Shown here one piece after another: positions 17,708 through 25,877 of a stretch of 64,000 nucleotides of DNA; position 1 is the first letter of the stretch, and every line of letters starts with the position of its first letter. The notes below the pieces were generated by a model. It made no database searches and had not been told where the DNA came from. It was given only the letters and a program-made list of their open reading frames with translations. This stretch comes from Aquirufa ecclesiirivi (GTDB lineage Bacteria > Bacteroidota > Bacteroidia > Cytophagales > Spirosomataceae), in assembly GCF_011250515.1 (NCBI RefSeq), contig NZ_JAANOP010000011.1:1-64000 (forward strand), read 5' to 3'. A program made the position numbers and the translations under genes.

Positions 17708-18442
17708 TTAGGGGAAGATTAAATAGTAGGGTTTTAATAACTCTTGAAAGTCAGGGTGGTAGTTGCCCTGTTCATCGCGAATATGAATTTGCTCGACCGA
17801 AATTTCCATTTTTTGTCTAGATCCCAAGAGCATTTGTCGGAGTACCTTAGCCCCTGGTTTGGGAATAATATCAGTAACCTGATTGGCAAATAATCCTCTC
17901 TTTTCAGCTGAATGTAAGAAAAGGCCCATTTCATAGGGAGGATATAAGACGGCAAATTGCCCTGAATCGCTTAATTGAGTTTGGATCACTTGTGCTAACT
18001 CTTCTGGAGATAAGTGATCCGCATGGATGGCCGTTTGTTTGGAGCTATCCGATGCCGCTAAATGATTGCTAAAAAAAGGTGGATTACACACAATAAGGTC
18101 ATATGGATGGCTCGAAGTCCATGTTTTGATATCACCTTGAAACACCATGATTTGAGTTTTAAATGGACTTTGTTCGGCATTTTGTTGAGCTATTTCGGCT
18201 ACTTCAGGATGGATTTCTATGGCATCTACTAGTAAGGCAGAGGATTTCTGACAAATCATGTGCGCCAATAATCCGCAACCTGTACCAATATCCAAGACAT
18301 GTTGGTCGTTACCAGTGGGTATCCAAGCGCCGAAAAGACAGGCTTCCGTACTGATTTTAAGACCTGGATTTCCGTGGGCTAATTGAAATTGTTTGAACTG
18401 AAAAATGGATCTACTTTCTGCCATAATCCGCTGGATTTTCAC
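17708..18442 (-). CDS. tRNA1(Val) (adenine37-N6)-methyltransferase-like
   Basis: A class I SAM-dependent methyltransferase of the TrmN6/YfiC family. The SAM loop is DIGTGCG (51-57), the acidic residue follows in AIEIHPE, and the amino-methyltransferase motif NPPF is at 120-123. FKQFQLAHGN...KISTEACLFGAW near the start is the family hallmark. The listed start overlaps the RNase H stop by 32 bp; ATG 18424 (MAESRSIF) is equally plausible. It acts on A37 of tRNA in the cytoplasm. Confidence 0.85.
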   Translation of the reverse strand: MKIQRIMAESRSIFQFKQFQLAHGNPGLKISTEACLFGAWIPTGNDQHVLDIGTGCGLLAHMICQKSSALLVDAIEIHPEVAEIAQQNAEQSPFKTQIMVFQGDIKTWTSSHPYDLIVCNPPFFSNHLAASDSSKQTAIHADHLSPEELAQVIQTQLSDSGQFAVLYPPYEMGLFLHSAEKRGLFANQVTDIIPKPGAKVLRQMLLGSRQKMEISVEQIHIRDEQGNYHPDFQELLKPYYLIFP

Positions 18443-19037
18443 CCCAATGCTCTGTTTCCCATTTCAGGATTTGTGTTTGGTAGAAATTACCTTTCAACCA
18501 AGCAATGGCCTTATCCACCCGTTGGAATAATTCTTCCGTTGCCGCATTTCTTTCCAAATTGGTTTTAATGGCCTTATTTCTAACCCAAGCGATGGCCGTT
18601 CTGGAATCTGAATACAAAGGAAAAGGGCAGTCGATTTTTTTCAAATAAGCCAAACCATGCACAATGGCCAGAAATTCCCCTAGGTTGACCGTTCCAATGG
18701 GATAGGGGCCTTGGGCAAAAAGTACCTCTTTGGTTTCGGTATTGACCCCTTGGTATTCCAACACCCCAGGATTACCAGAACAAGCAGCATCTACCGAGAT
18801 GCTAGGGAGGATGATCGCTTGGGAATGGATGGACTTTTTAACACTGGGCTTTTTAGTCGTATCTATGCTGGCCCAATAGCTCTTTTTGAAGGCTTCTTCT
18901 GCAGCAGCACGAAGTTCAAAGGATTTATATTGTGCCCCAGGGAAGTTCTTAATCAACTTTTCGACCTTGCCCCAGGAATCAAAAATTCCTGTTTCATGAC
19001 CCGCCCAAATGACATAGTATTTTTGCTTTTTACTCAT
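18411..19037 (-). CDS. Ribonuclease H with N-terminal viroplasmin domain
   Basis: The 208-residue protein has an N-terminal viroplasmin/hybrid-binding domain (about 4-52, YYVIWAGHETGIFDSW...GAQYKSF). An RNase HI domain follows (about 78-206). Catalytic residues are visible as Asp83 (VDAACSGNPG), Glu121 (LGEFLAIVHGL), Asp144 (YSDSRTAIAWV) and Asp204 (NPADYG). It cleaves RNA in RNA-DNA hybrids. The two-domain layout resembles eukaryotic RNase H1 and is common in Bacteroidota. It is 2 bp after MarC. Confidence 0.9.
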   Translation of the reverse strand: MSKKQKYYVIWAGHETGIFDSWGKVEKLIKNFPGAQYKSFELRAAAEEAFKKSYWASIDTTKKPSVKKSIHSQAIILPSISVDAACSGNPGVLEYQGVNTETKEVLFAQGPYPIGTVNLGEFLAIVHGLAYLKKIDCPFPLYSDSRTAIAWVRNKAIKTNLERNAATEELFQRVDKAIAWLKGNFYQTQILKWETEHWGENPADYGRK

Positions 19038-19039
19038 GC

Positions 19040-19609
19040 TTAGAACAATCGGGTCTTAATGATTTTTATTGCAATGGCAATTAGGATAACTCCGAAGACC
19101 TTGCGTAGAATTTGTGTACCTACGTTTCCTAATTTCTTCTCGATCCAAACGCTGCTGCGTAATACGAGGTAGATGAAAATGAGGTTAATAAGTATACTAA
19201 TGATGATGTTTTCTTCTTCAAATTGTGATTTTAAGGAAATCAGGGTAGTCATGGTACCAGCCCCCGCAATGACAGGAAAAGCCAGCGGAACGATGGAATG
19301 GGTGCCACTTTGAATCTCCTCAGCCTTGAAGATATTTCTTCCCAAGGTCATTTCTAAACCAATCAAAAAGATGATCAAAGCTCCTGCCACGGCAAAGGAA
19401 TTGGTATCTACTCCTAAAAGGTGCAAGATGAACTTTCCTGCAAAAAAGAAACCAATCATGATGGCGCCAGATACTAAGGTGGCTTGTTCGGCATGAATGT
19501 TTCCATTTTTCTTTCTTAGATCGATGATGATGGGAATTGAGCCCAAGATATCAATCACGGAAAAAAGGATGAGGGAGGAAGAAATGATTTCTTTTAGGTT
19601 GAAGTGCAT
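19040..19609 (-). CDS. MarC-family integral membrane protein
   Basis: The 189-residue protein has about six hydrophobic helices and the family motifs DILGSIPIIIDLRKK (residues about 20-34), VAGALIIFLIGLEM and PLAFPVIAGAGTMTTLI. Despite the old name, MarC proteins are not shown to confer multiple antibiotic resistance and their transport role is unresolved. It lies between the aminotransferase (1-bp gap) and RNase H genes in a long minus-strand run. Confidence 0.88.
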   Translation of the reverse strand: MHFNLKEIISSSLILFSVIDILGSIPIIIDLRKKNGNIHAEQATLVSGAIMIGFFFAGKFILHLLGVDTNSFAVAGALIIFLIGLEMTLGRNIFKAEEIQSGTHSIVPLAFPVIAGAGTMTTLISLKSQFEEENIIISILINLIFIYLVLRSSVWIEKKLGNVGTQILRKVFGVILIAIAIKIIKTRLF

Positions 19610-19610
19610 G

Positions 19611-20675
19611 TTAAGCTGGTAAAATTTGTATGAGTGCGTGTATATCTTCTAGCGTATGGCTAGGGAAATTGGCAATTCGAAAGGTATTGTTCTTCCAAGT
19701 GCCATATCCTTTTCCTAAATCGATTTGGTGCTGTTCAGCCAACTGAAAAATACGATTGACCTCGGAAGTATTTCCTTTCAATGCAAGTACTGTGGGTAAA
19801 CGTAGTGCTTGCATGTCCACTAAAAAATCAAATTCAAAAGAGGATTGATTTTTCCAGAAATCTTCCCAAATGGCCATTTTTTCCAAGGTTTGTTGGTGTA
19901 TTTCTTGAATGCTAGGTAGTGTTTGGCTTAAGCGATTTAGTAAATAAATACCTAATACGTTGGGTGTATAATGCGTTTGGAACAATTTTCTATTTTGCTC
20001 CATTAAAATGATACTATTATAATGATTTTTTCTATTCAATTTTTCTGCTCTTTCTAGGGCTTTGGGAGAACAGATCAATACGCCTAAACCTGCAGGAATG
20101 CCCATGCATTTTTGACAAGAAGCCAACCAAACATCGGCTTCTAACCAAGGAAGTTCAATGCCACCCATGGAAGATGTCGCATCCACGGCAATTAGGCAAT
20201 TGGATGAAAAACCTAATTCCTTTCGATGGATGACCTGCCCTGTTCCATTGGAAGTCTCACTTTGAACCAAGCAAAGTGTATCCACATCAGTTTTTAGTTC
20301 ATCTGAAATTTGTGAGGAAAATTCCGACAAAGACTCATTCAATCCAAACTCCAAGCTAGATGCATTAGGAATAATTTGCTCCACATAATGAGCCCATTTT
20401 TTACCAAAAGCACCATTGTACAGATGTAGGCTTTGCTTTTCAATCAGGGATTGAGCCACAATTTCCCAGGCCTCAGTGGCCGAAGAAATGAAATAGATGG
20501 TATAATCTGCTGGAATAGCCCATTTTTGGTGCAGGTTTTCAAGGGTTTCTTTCAGCAAGCTCTCAAAGCGGGCACTTCGGTGGTTGATGCTCACAATTCC
20601 CTGCTCGTACGCTTCTTGGATGAAGCCCAAAGTTTGAGGATAGACTTTGGAAGGACCAGGGTAAAAAGACAGCAT
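19611..20675 (-). CDS. Class V aminotransferase, phosphoserine-aminotransferase-like
   Basis: The 354-residue PLP enzyme has an opening YPGPSKVYPQT, SSATEAWE (about 64-71) for PLP binding, VDATSSMGG (164-172) and the probable Schiff-base lysine Lys189 in WLASCQKCMGIPAGLG. It resembles SerC but lacks enough diagnostic motifs to call serine biosynthesis with confidence, and no serA is nearby. It is packed between aroQ (1-bp gap) and marC. An alternative is a purine- or alanine-glyoxylate-type transaminase. Confidence 0.75.
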   Translation of the reverse strand: MLSFYPGPSKVYPQTLGFIQEAYEQGIVSINHRSARFESLLKETLENLHQKWAIPADYTIYFISSATEAWEIVAQSLIEKQSLHLYNGAFGKKWAHYVEQIIPNASSLEFGLNESLSEFSSQISDELKTDVDTLCLVQSETSNGTGQVIHRKELGFSSNCLIAVDATSSMGGIELPWLEADVWLASCQKCMGIPAGLGVLICSPKALERAEKLNRKNHYNSIILMEQNRKLFQTHYTPNVLGIYLLNRLSQTLPSIQEIHQQTLEKMAIWEDFWKNQSSFEFDFLVDMQALRLPTVLALKGNTSEVNRIFQLAEQHQIDLGKGYGTWKNNTFRIANFPSHTLEDIHALIQILPA

Positions 20676-20676
20676 G

Positions 20677-21102
20677 TTAAATAAAGGAGTATAGGCCTAA
20701 ATCATAACTTCTCAATCCAAAACCAATGATGCTTCCTTTGCATTTTGGACTTAAGTAAGAATGTGCACGGAAAGATTCGCGAGCATGAACATTGGAAATG
20801 TGTACTTCAATCACGGGCGTTGAAATAGCTGAAACAGCATCTGCCAAAGCGATGGAAGTGTGGGTATATCCACCTGCATTCAACAAAATGCCATCGTAGG
20901 AAAAACCTACTTCATGCAATTTGCTGATCATGTCGCCTTCACTATTGGATTGAAAATATTCCAATTCTAATTCTTTTCCGAATTTATCTTTCAGTACTTC
21001 TAAGTATTGTTCAAAGGTCTGATGACCGTAAATTTCGGGTTCTCTTGTTCCTAATAGGTTCAAATTGGGGCCATTTAGGATCAATATTTTTTGTCGTACC
21101 AT
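20677..21102 (-). CDS. aroQ: 3-dehydroquinate dehydratase, type II
   Basis: Third step of the shikimate pathway. The 141-residue enzyme has the standard motifs NGPNLNLLGTREPEIYG (with the catalytic Arg and the lid Tyr), FQSNSEG, NAGGYTHTS and EVHISNVHARESFR. Its length matches the dodecameric type II family. It is the first gene of a run continuing into the aminotransferase, marC and RNase H. It is divergent from xerD over a 101-bp spacer. Confidence 0.95.
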   Translation of the reverse strand: MVRQKILILNGPNLNLLGTREPEIYGHQTFEQYLEVLKDKFGKELELEYFQSNSEGDMISKLHEVGFSYDGILLNAGGYTHTSIALADAVSAISTPVIEVHISNVHARESFRAHSYLSPKCKGSIIGFGLRSYDLGLYSFI

Positions 21103-21203
21103 ATCAATGGGTTTTGCTTACATCTACGGATTTTAAAACGTCCGTCAAGGTTTAAAATTACGTAATTCTTCTAAATTTACATGTTTGTTTCAATAAAAAG
21201 CCC

Positions 21204-22112
21204 ATGTGGGAAAAGGAAATCCGTTCGTTTGGAAACTATTTAAAGATAGAGCGAGGCTTGTCGGGCCATTCGCATGAGGCTTACTTGCGGGATGTAACTA
21301 AATTGTCCACCTATTTGGCAAGTAGTTTAGGTGATGACTTGCCCATCGCAGAAGTTCAAGAAGCACATCTCTTGGTATTTTTGAAAGATTTGCACGGATT
21401 GGGCATCGAGGCAAGTACGCAGGCGAGGTGCTTGTCGGGCATACGCTCCTTCTTTCACTATCTTCAATTTGAAGGAAGCATACAGCAAGATCCCACCTTG
21501 CACATTAAGAGTCCGCAGCAAGGTCGGAAACTCCCAGATACCCTTTCTTTTGATGAAATCAATCAGATTTTGGAACAAAATGATATGTCGACGCCACAAG
21601 GTGTGCGCAATCGGGCCATGTTGGAAATGTTGTATGGGGCAGGCATGCGGGTTTCGGAGTTGACACATTTGAAATTGACGGATGTATATGAGGATATTGG
21701 TTTTTTGAAAGTACGGGGAAAGGGAGATAAAGAACGATTGGTACCAGCGGGGAAAGATGCGTTTCGTTATTTGAAAATCTATTTGGAGTCGGTGCGGTCG
21801 CAGATTCCTGTCAAAAAGGAAGCTATGAATGTCGTCTTTTTAAATCGACGAGGGGGGGCTCTGAGTCGGGTTATGGTCTTTATTATTTGTAAAGACCTAG
21901 CTGCCAAAGCAGGCATTGAAAAGTCCATTAGTCCGCATACTTTCCGACATTCCTTTGCCACTCATTTGATTGAAGGCGGAGCTGATCTTCGTGCTGTGCA
22001 AGAAATGCTAGGCCATGAATCCATCTTAACTACGGAGATTTATACCCATTTAGATCGGGCTTATTTAAGTCAGATGGTCAGGGATTTTCATCCGCTGAAT
22101 AGGGGAATGTAG
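21204..22112 (+). CDS. xerD: Site-specific tyrosine recombinase XerD
   Basis: Resolves chromosome dimers at dif together with XerC and FtsK (ftsK at 30489). The 302-residue protein has an N-terminal SAM-like core-binding domain (about 1-90) and a catalytic domain. The catalytic residues visible are Arg149 (GAGMRVSEL), Lys173 (GKGDKER), His245 and Arg248 (HTFRHSFATHL), His271 (LGHES) and the nucleophile Tyr280 (TTEIYTHLD). The stop is followed immediately by a simple ATGTAGAATGAAGAATG repeat and then the A/B elements. Nothing suggests it belongs to a mobile element: it has the housekeeping length and motifs. Confidence 0.9.
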   Translation: MWEKEIRSFGNYLKIERGLSGHSHEAYLRDVTKLSTYLASSLGDDLPIAEVQEAHLLVFLKDLHGLGIEASTQARCLSGIRSFFHYLQFEGSIQQDPTLHIKSPQQGRKLPDTLSFDEINQILEQNDMSTPQGVRNRAMLEMLYGAGMRVSELTHLKLTDVYEDIGFLKVRGKGDKERLVPAGKDAFRYLKIYLESVRSQIPVKKEAMNVVFLNRRGGALSRVMVFIICKDLAAKAGIEKSISPHTFRHSFATHLIEGGADLRAVQEMLGHESILTTEIYTHLDRAYLSQMVRDFHPLNRGM

Positions 22113-22130
22113 AATGAAGAATGTAGAATT
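22100..22130. repeat. Short simple repeat (TGTAGAATG / TGAAGAATG)
   Basis: Two to three imperfect copies of a 7-9 bp unit directly after the xerD stop. The complementary form recurs at 22984-23080, 429-444 and 173-192. Confidence 0.6.
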
Positions 22131-22145
22131 TTGATTGAAAACACC

Positions 22146-22292
22146 GTCGGTCAGCACGAGCGAAAGTTGATGAACGCAGCGATAGACGAGGTTTTGACCA
22201 CAGCATGGGCTATGCGCATCGGAGTCAAAAATATAGGCGATAGCGGAGTGAATCACGGTTTCGCGAAGCGAAATTCGCCTTTGCTGAACGAC
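22146..22292 (+). repeat. Type A structured element, copy 1
   Basis: 147 bp enclosed by an 11-bp stem (GTCGGTCAGCA 22146-22156 with TGCTGAACGAC 22282-22292, 10 of 11 pairs). Inside are a TTTTGAC/GTCAAAA stem (22192-22198 with 22224-22230) and a hairpin TTTCGC-GAA-GCGAAA (22259-22273). A 71-codon frame covers it (22134-22346). It is followed by a T/A-rich hairpin (22300-22335, TTTCTTTTTTT...AAAAAAAGAAA) resembling a terminator. It is homologous to type B in the 3' half. Confidence 0.75.
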
Positions 22293-22477
22293 AAAAAAAG
22301 AAGTTTTTTTGTTTCTTTTTTTTCAAAAAAAGAAAAGCCTTGGTAATTGATAAAATGGTAATTGGTGAATTGTAAATGTGTTTTATTTTATTTATTTCAT
22401 TAACATCATCGAATTATTACTTTTCTTGGTCTTTCTTTTTTTTCATAAAAAAAGAAACAAAAAAAACAGAAGAAATA

Positions 22478-22632
22478 CGGTTAATCCTAAGACGAATTCT
22501 GCTACGCAGAACCGATTGTCACTCCGCATACGGCTTTAATCTTTGACGCTTAGCTTTAGCCTACGCACGAGGTCAAAGATGCGTCTTCCGCTTCGCTCAT
22601 GCTTCGTTCCCATCTTTCGTTGGGATTAACCG
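22478..22632 (-). repeat. Type B structured element, copy 1
   Basis: 155 bp closed by a perfect 10-bp stem (CGGTTAATCC 22478-22487 with GGATTAACCG 22623-22632). Its hairpin is TTCTGC-GTA-GCAGAA on the element strand (22497-22511), differing from the other B copies by a compensated base pair. The ATCTTTGAC/GTCAAAGAT stem is perfect here (9 bp). An A/T hairpin lies just outside the 3' end (22433-22465). Orientation is opposite to copy A1, with the A/T hairpins facing each other. Confidence 0.75.
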
Positions 22633-22661
22633 TTTAATGTAGAATGCTATCGTTTGTGAAT

Positions 22662-22740
22662 AATGTTGGCTGAGGCTCTCGAATTGCGTAAGATGTTGGC
22701 TGAGGCTCTCGATGTTGGCTGAGGCTCTCGAAGCCAACAT
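22662..22740. repeat. Three copies of a 20-bp repeat ending in a hairpin
   Basis: ATGTTGGCTGAGGCTCTCGA occurs at 22662, 22692 and 22712. The last copy is followed by AGCCAACAT, giving an inverted repeat ATGTTGGCT...AGCCAACAT. There are no unique spacers of constant size. Confidence 0.75.
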
Positions 22741-22867
22741 TTAACATGAGATTGCAAATCCCTATTATCTGTCATTCGACATGACCATGCGGCTAACCTC
22801 TCAATGTAAAATGTAGAATGAGCCACTACCATTTATACTTTATAATTTATCATTTACAATTTCCTTT

Positions 22868-22918
22868 CCGCCTGCCGCTTCGCTCAAGCTTCGTTCCAAT
22901 CTTTCGTTGGGATTAACC
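22868..22918 (-). repeat. Type B element, 5' fragment
   Basis: About 50 bp matching the first third of type B (GGTTAATCCCAACGAAAGAT, then a GAGCGAAGCGG stretch). The rest of the element is missing, so it is a truncated copy. Confidence 0.65.
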
Positions 22919-22983
22919 TGAGAAAATTGGTATTAGTTTAATTGTCTTGTTTTGAAATAGGCTGATTAATAGCGCATTATAAA

Positions 22984-23080
22984 ATATGAATGGAATTTGA
23001 AATTAATTATTCATTTTACATTTTACATTCTACATTCTACATTCTTCATTCTACATTCTACATTCTTCATTCTACATTGT
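22984..23080. repeat. Tandem ATTCTACATTCTTC-type simple repeat
   Basis: About ten imperfect 7-bp units (ATTCTAC, ATTTTAC, ATTCTTC). The stop codon and the last codons of the gene at 23067-23483 lie inside this repeat. Confidence 0.8.
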
Positions 23081-23483
23081 CCATTTCCTCCGGGAAAGGA
23101 ATAAACACAAAATTCGTAAATTGGCCATCGACCACGAAAAGGCAGGCGAATTCTTCGATGTCTTTGTAATTTTGGACAAATAGCTCTTTGTTTTCTTCTG
23201 CCACCAAACCTCTTTGAAGAAATTCTTCTAAGGTAGAAGCGTGGTAATTCCATTTGTTGCCATTCATTTCATTCACACCAATCAATTTTTGACCAATTTC
23301 AATGGGCCTTTGAGATGTTACAAAAACGGGAAAATCGGAAAACCCTCTTTTCTTGATTTGGTAGGAAGCCTCCTTCAAGAGTTCAGATACCAAGATGAAA
23401 TCACTGGAAATTAAACCCAAGTACTTGCCATTCAAGTCGGGGGAGTTGGGTGCATTGGATAGGGCTTGATAATCTTCAATCAT
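23067..23483 (-). CDS. Conserved hypothetical protein
   Basis: The 138-residue protein has no signal peptide or membrane helix. Segments such as LGLISSDFILVSELLKEASYQIKKRGFSDFPVFV and EEFACLFVVDGQFTNFVFIPFP suggest a compact alpha/beta domain. I do not recognise a named family. It follows ald by 4 bp, so it is probably the last gene of the SDR - tsaE - ald unit. Its last residues (MDNVE) are encoded at the edge of the simple repeat, so the C-terminus may vary between strains. Confidence 0.7.
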   Translation of the reverse strand: MIEDYQALSNAPNSPDLNGKYLGLISSDFILVSELLKEASYQIKKRGFSDFPVFVTSQRPIEIGQKLIGVNEMNGNKWNYHASTLEEFLQRGLVAEENKELFVQNYKDIEEFACLFVVDGQFTNFVFIPFPEEMDNVE

Positions 23484-23487
23484 AATG

Positions 23488-24714
23488 TTAACTCTTACTT
23501 AGTAATAATAATTGGATGTCTTTCACCGCTTTATGAAACAACTTACCTATCATAGGATGCGTGATGTAACCTTTATAAGCATAAACGCCCTTCATGAAGG
23601 ATTTTCCCTGCCAGAGCATTTCTTCTACTCCGCCTGTTTTTCCTGCTTTCAACAAAAAGGAGGTAATTAAATTACTGATGGACAAACTGGCTGTTTGACT
23701 TACTTGGGAAGGGATATTAGGAACACAATAGTGAATTACTCCATATTTGGTAAAGGTAGGATTTCCTAAATTGGTAGTAAATGATGTTTCAAAACAGCCA
23801 CCTTGGTCGATGCACACATCCATAATCAAGGTACCTTCTTTCAACTTGCTCACCATTTCTTCTGTCACGATGCAGGGCGTAATGCCATTATCTGAACGTA
23901 AGGCACCAACAATCACCTGGGCTTCTTGCAAGGCTTTGGGTAAGTTCTCCGAATCAATCACTTGGGTGATGAGCGGAAAGCCTAAGCTTTGCTTCAATCG
24001 TTGTAATTTATAAATGTCTTTATCGAAAACCTGTACTTGAATACCCGCATGCCAGGCGGCCCTTGCGGCTTGCTCCACCACTTGACCAGAACCCAAAAGC
24101 ACCATTTTGCAGGGCGGAACTCCGGTAACATTACCTAACAAAACACCCGGTTGATGTTCCTTACGTAATATTTCTGAAGCTATCGGTAAAACGAGTTGCC
24201 CAGCTATTTCTGCCATGATTTTTACAAATGGAAAGCCTCCTCCATTATCTTCCGCATATTCTAAACCAATGGCCAAAATTTTCTTTTGGATTAGTTTATC
24301 AATGATTTCCACCGTTAAATGATGGTAAGAAGCACAGGAAATGAGGCAATTACCTACTTTCATTAAATCAATCTCCTTTTCGCTAGGTGGACTGATTTTG
24401 ATCACCAAGGGTGACTGCCAAACTTGTGATAAATCTTCCGTAACAGAAGCTCCCGCCAATAAATAATCGGCATCTGAAAAGCCAGAACGCTCTCCTGCGG
24501 ATTTTTCTATGAGCACTTCATGGCCATTGGCTACTAGTAATTGGACAGCATGTGGACTTAGTGCGATTCGGTTTTCGTATTTGGCATGTTCTTTCGGTAT
24601 ACCAATCAAGATACTACGTGCATTTTGTTTGGTCCAGGCCATCGCCTCCATGGGCATGATACCTTGTTGCGCTAATAATTCTTGAAAAGGATTAGATTCC
24701 ATCATTCGTGCCAA
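23488..24714 (-). CDS. ald: Alanine dehydrogenase
   Basis: NAD-dependent interconversion of alanine with pyruvate and ammonia. The 408-residue protein has the AlaDH/PNT N-terminal domain (IGIPKEHAKYENRIALSP, about residues 37-54, followed by VLIEKSAGERSGFSDADY). The Rossmann domain has VLLGSGQVVEQAA (about 205-217), and IMDVCIDQGGCFETS lies near the active site. The transhydrogenase alpha subunit is related but has extra membrane segments not seen here. An N-terminal extension of about 30 residues is common in Bacteroidota homologues. The start overlaps tsaE by 13 bp. Confidence 0.88.
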   Translation of the reverse strand: MARMMESNPFQELLAQQGIMPMEAMAWTKQNARSILIGIPKEHAKYENRIALSPHAVQLLVANGHEVLIEKSAGERSGFSDADYLLAGASVTEDLSQVWQSPLVIKISPPSEKEIDLMKVGNCLISCASYHHLTVEIIDKLIQKKILAIGLEYAEDNGGGFPFVKIMAEIAGQLVLPIASEILRKEHQPGVLLGNVTGVPPCKMVLLGSGQVVEQAARAAWHAGIQVQVFDKDIYKLQRLKQSLGFPLITQVIDSENLPKALQEAQVIVGALRSDNGITPCIVTEEMVSKLKEGTLIMDVCIDQGGCFETSFTTNLGNPTFTKYGVIHYCVPNIPSQVSQTASLSISNLITSFLLKAGKTGGVEEMLWQGKSFMKGVYAYKGYITHPMIGKLFHKAVKDIQLLLLSKS

Positions 24715-25136
24715 ATTGCTGTAAGATGACGGTGCTTTTCATCTTGAGTACTAATATTTATTTCTATATGAGGAAAATCCCACAGGTCTTCGGCTTGTTC
24801 TGGCCATTCGATTAAACAAAGATGACCAGAATCTAGGTATTCTTCAATACCAATGTCCAAAGCTTCTCGAACATTTTTCAAACGGTAGAGGTCAAAGTGG
24901 TAAATAATATCTCCAGCCTCATTTTGATATTCATTGACCAAAGAAAAGGTAGGGCTTTGTACTGATTGTAAAACGCCCAACTGTTTGCCCAATTCTTTGA
25001 TTAAGGTGGTCTTACCCGCTCCCATTTGTCCACGAAAAAGATAAACGGAAGGAAATGGAGAGCTTAATGCGATCCAATCTTTTACCACAGCGGGTAAATC
25101 TTCTAAGGTATATGTTGCGCTAAATACTTGTTTCAT
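24702..25136 (-). CDS. tsaE: tRNA t6A biosynthesis ATPase TsaE
   Basis: An essential ATPase partner of TsaB/TsaD in making threonylcarbamoyl-adenosine at tRNA position 37. The 144-residue protein has the P-loop GQMGAGKT (36-43), the switch-like SPTFSLVNEY (about 60-69) and the HFDLYRL and LIEWPE motifs. It overlaps the SDR gene by 1 bp and ald by 13 bp, which suggests translational coupling. Confidence 0.93.
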   Translation of the reverse strand: MKQVFSATYTLEDLPAVVKDWIALSSPFPSVYLFRGQMGAGKTTLIKELGKQLGVLQSVQSPTFSLVNEYQNEAGDIIYHFDLYRLKNVREALDIGIEEYLDSGHLCLIEWPEQAEDLWDFPHIEINISTQDEKHRHLTAIWHE

Positions 25137-25840
25137 TAGTCTAAATCAATATCTCCTAGTTGTGGACGAATCAATATTTCCTCTAATACGGTTGAAGGGG
25201 CCATTTGGTATGCTGCCCAAATGGTGGAGGCAATGTCTTCGGCAGGAATAAATCGACTAGCTGGTAAATTGACTCCATCCCAAGAAGGTGTTAAGGTAGC
25301 ACCTGGTAAAATGGCGGTTACTTTGATCCCTTGGGTTTTTAATTCTTCTCTTAATACTTTGGTGAAACCTAAGAGCGCAAATTTACTGATGCAGTAAGAA
25401 CCCCCTTGGGTATATGCTGTGATAGATGCGGTAGAACAAATAGTAAAAATATGTCCTGATTGCTGAGCTTGAAAAATAGGTAGCAATGCTCGCGTCAAAT
25501 GGTAAGCCGAATATAAATTAGTCTCAATTTGTCGCTCCAGCGCGTTTTCCTCCTCATTTTGAATTTGACCTGGAAGAAAAAATCCTGCATTATTAATCAA
25601 TACATCTAGCTGAGAACTATGCTGTAGCACAAATTGAGCAAAAGCTTGAGTTTGATCTTTTTGACTGAGATCCGCCACAAATGTATGGAGCAAAGGACTG
25701 TTCAATTCCTCCTGTAAAGCGGCTAAACTATCTGCCTTACGGGAGCAAGTAAAGGTCTTATATCCTTCGGAGATAAATTTTTTCACTAAAGCTTTGCCAA
25801 TTCCCTGACTACCCCCGCTGATTACTACCGTTTTGTTCAT
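25136..25840 (-). CDS. SDR-family oxidoreductase
   Basis: The 234-residue classical short-chain dehydrogenase has the cofactor loop GGSQGIGK (9-16), NNAG (83-86), the catalytic serine region CSTAS (135-139) and YCISK (Tyr149, Lys153). The TCSRK sequence after beta2 suggests NADP preference. The substrate is unknown. It overlaps tsaE by 1 bp and is divergent from the MlaE-type permease. Confidence 0.87.
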   Translation of the reverse strand: MNKTVVISGGSQGIGKALVKKFISEGYKTFTCSRKADSLAALQEELNSPLLHTFVADLSQKDQTQAFAQFVLQHSSQLDVLINNAGFFLPGQIQNEEENALERQIETNLYSAYHLTRALLPIFQAQQSGHIFTICSTASITAYTQGGSYCISKFALLGFTKVLREELKTQGIKVTAILPGATLTPSWDGVNLPASRFIPAEDIASTIWAAYQMAPSTVLEEILIRPQLGDIDLD

Positions 25841-25877
25841 TATATTTGAGTCTTATTGCGCTCAATTAATCCAACGC

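Noticed and set aside
21204-22112. xerD as the integrase of an integrative element
   Set aside because: Length, domain layout and catalytic motifs match chromosomal XerD. No tRNA attachment site, excision gene or cargo is beside it.
22131-22346. 71-codon ORF over the type A element (also at 49377-49592 and 50053-50274) as a conserved small protein
   Set aside because: The frame is kept in all A copies, but type B, homologous over much of its length, does not keep it and differs in length by 8-9 bp. The paired stem changes explain the conservation better. I leave a small chance that it is coding.
22662-22740. Possible CRISPR array
   Set aside because: Three repeats only, two directly abutting and the other separated by about 10 bp. 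No unique spacers of constant length and no cas genes.
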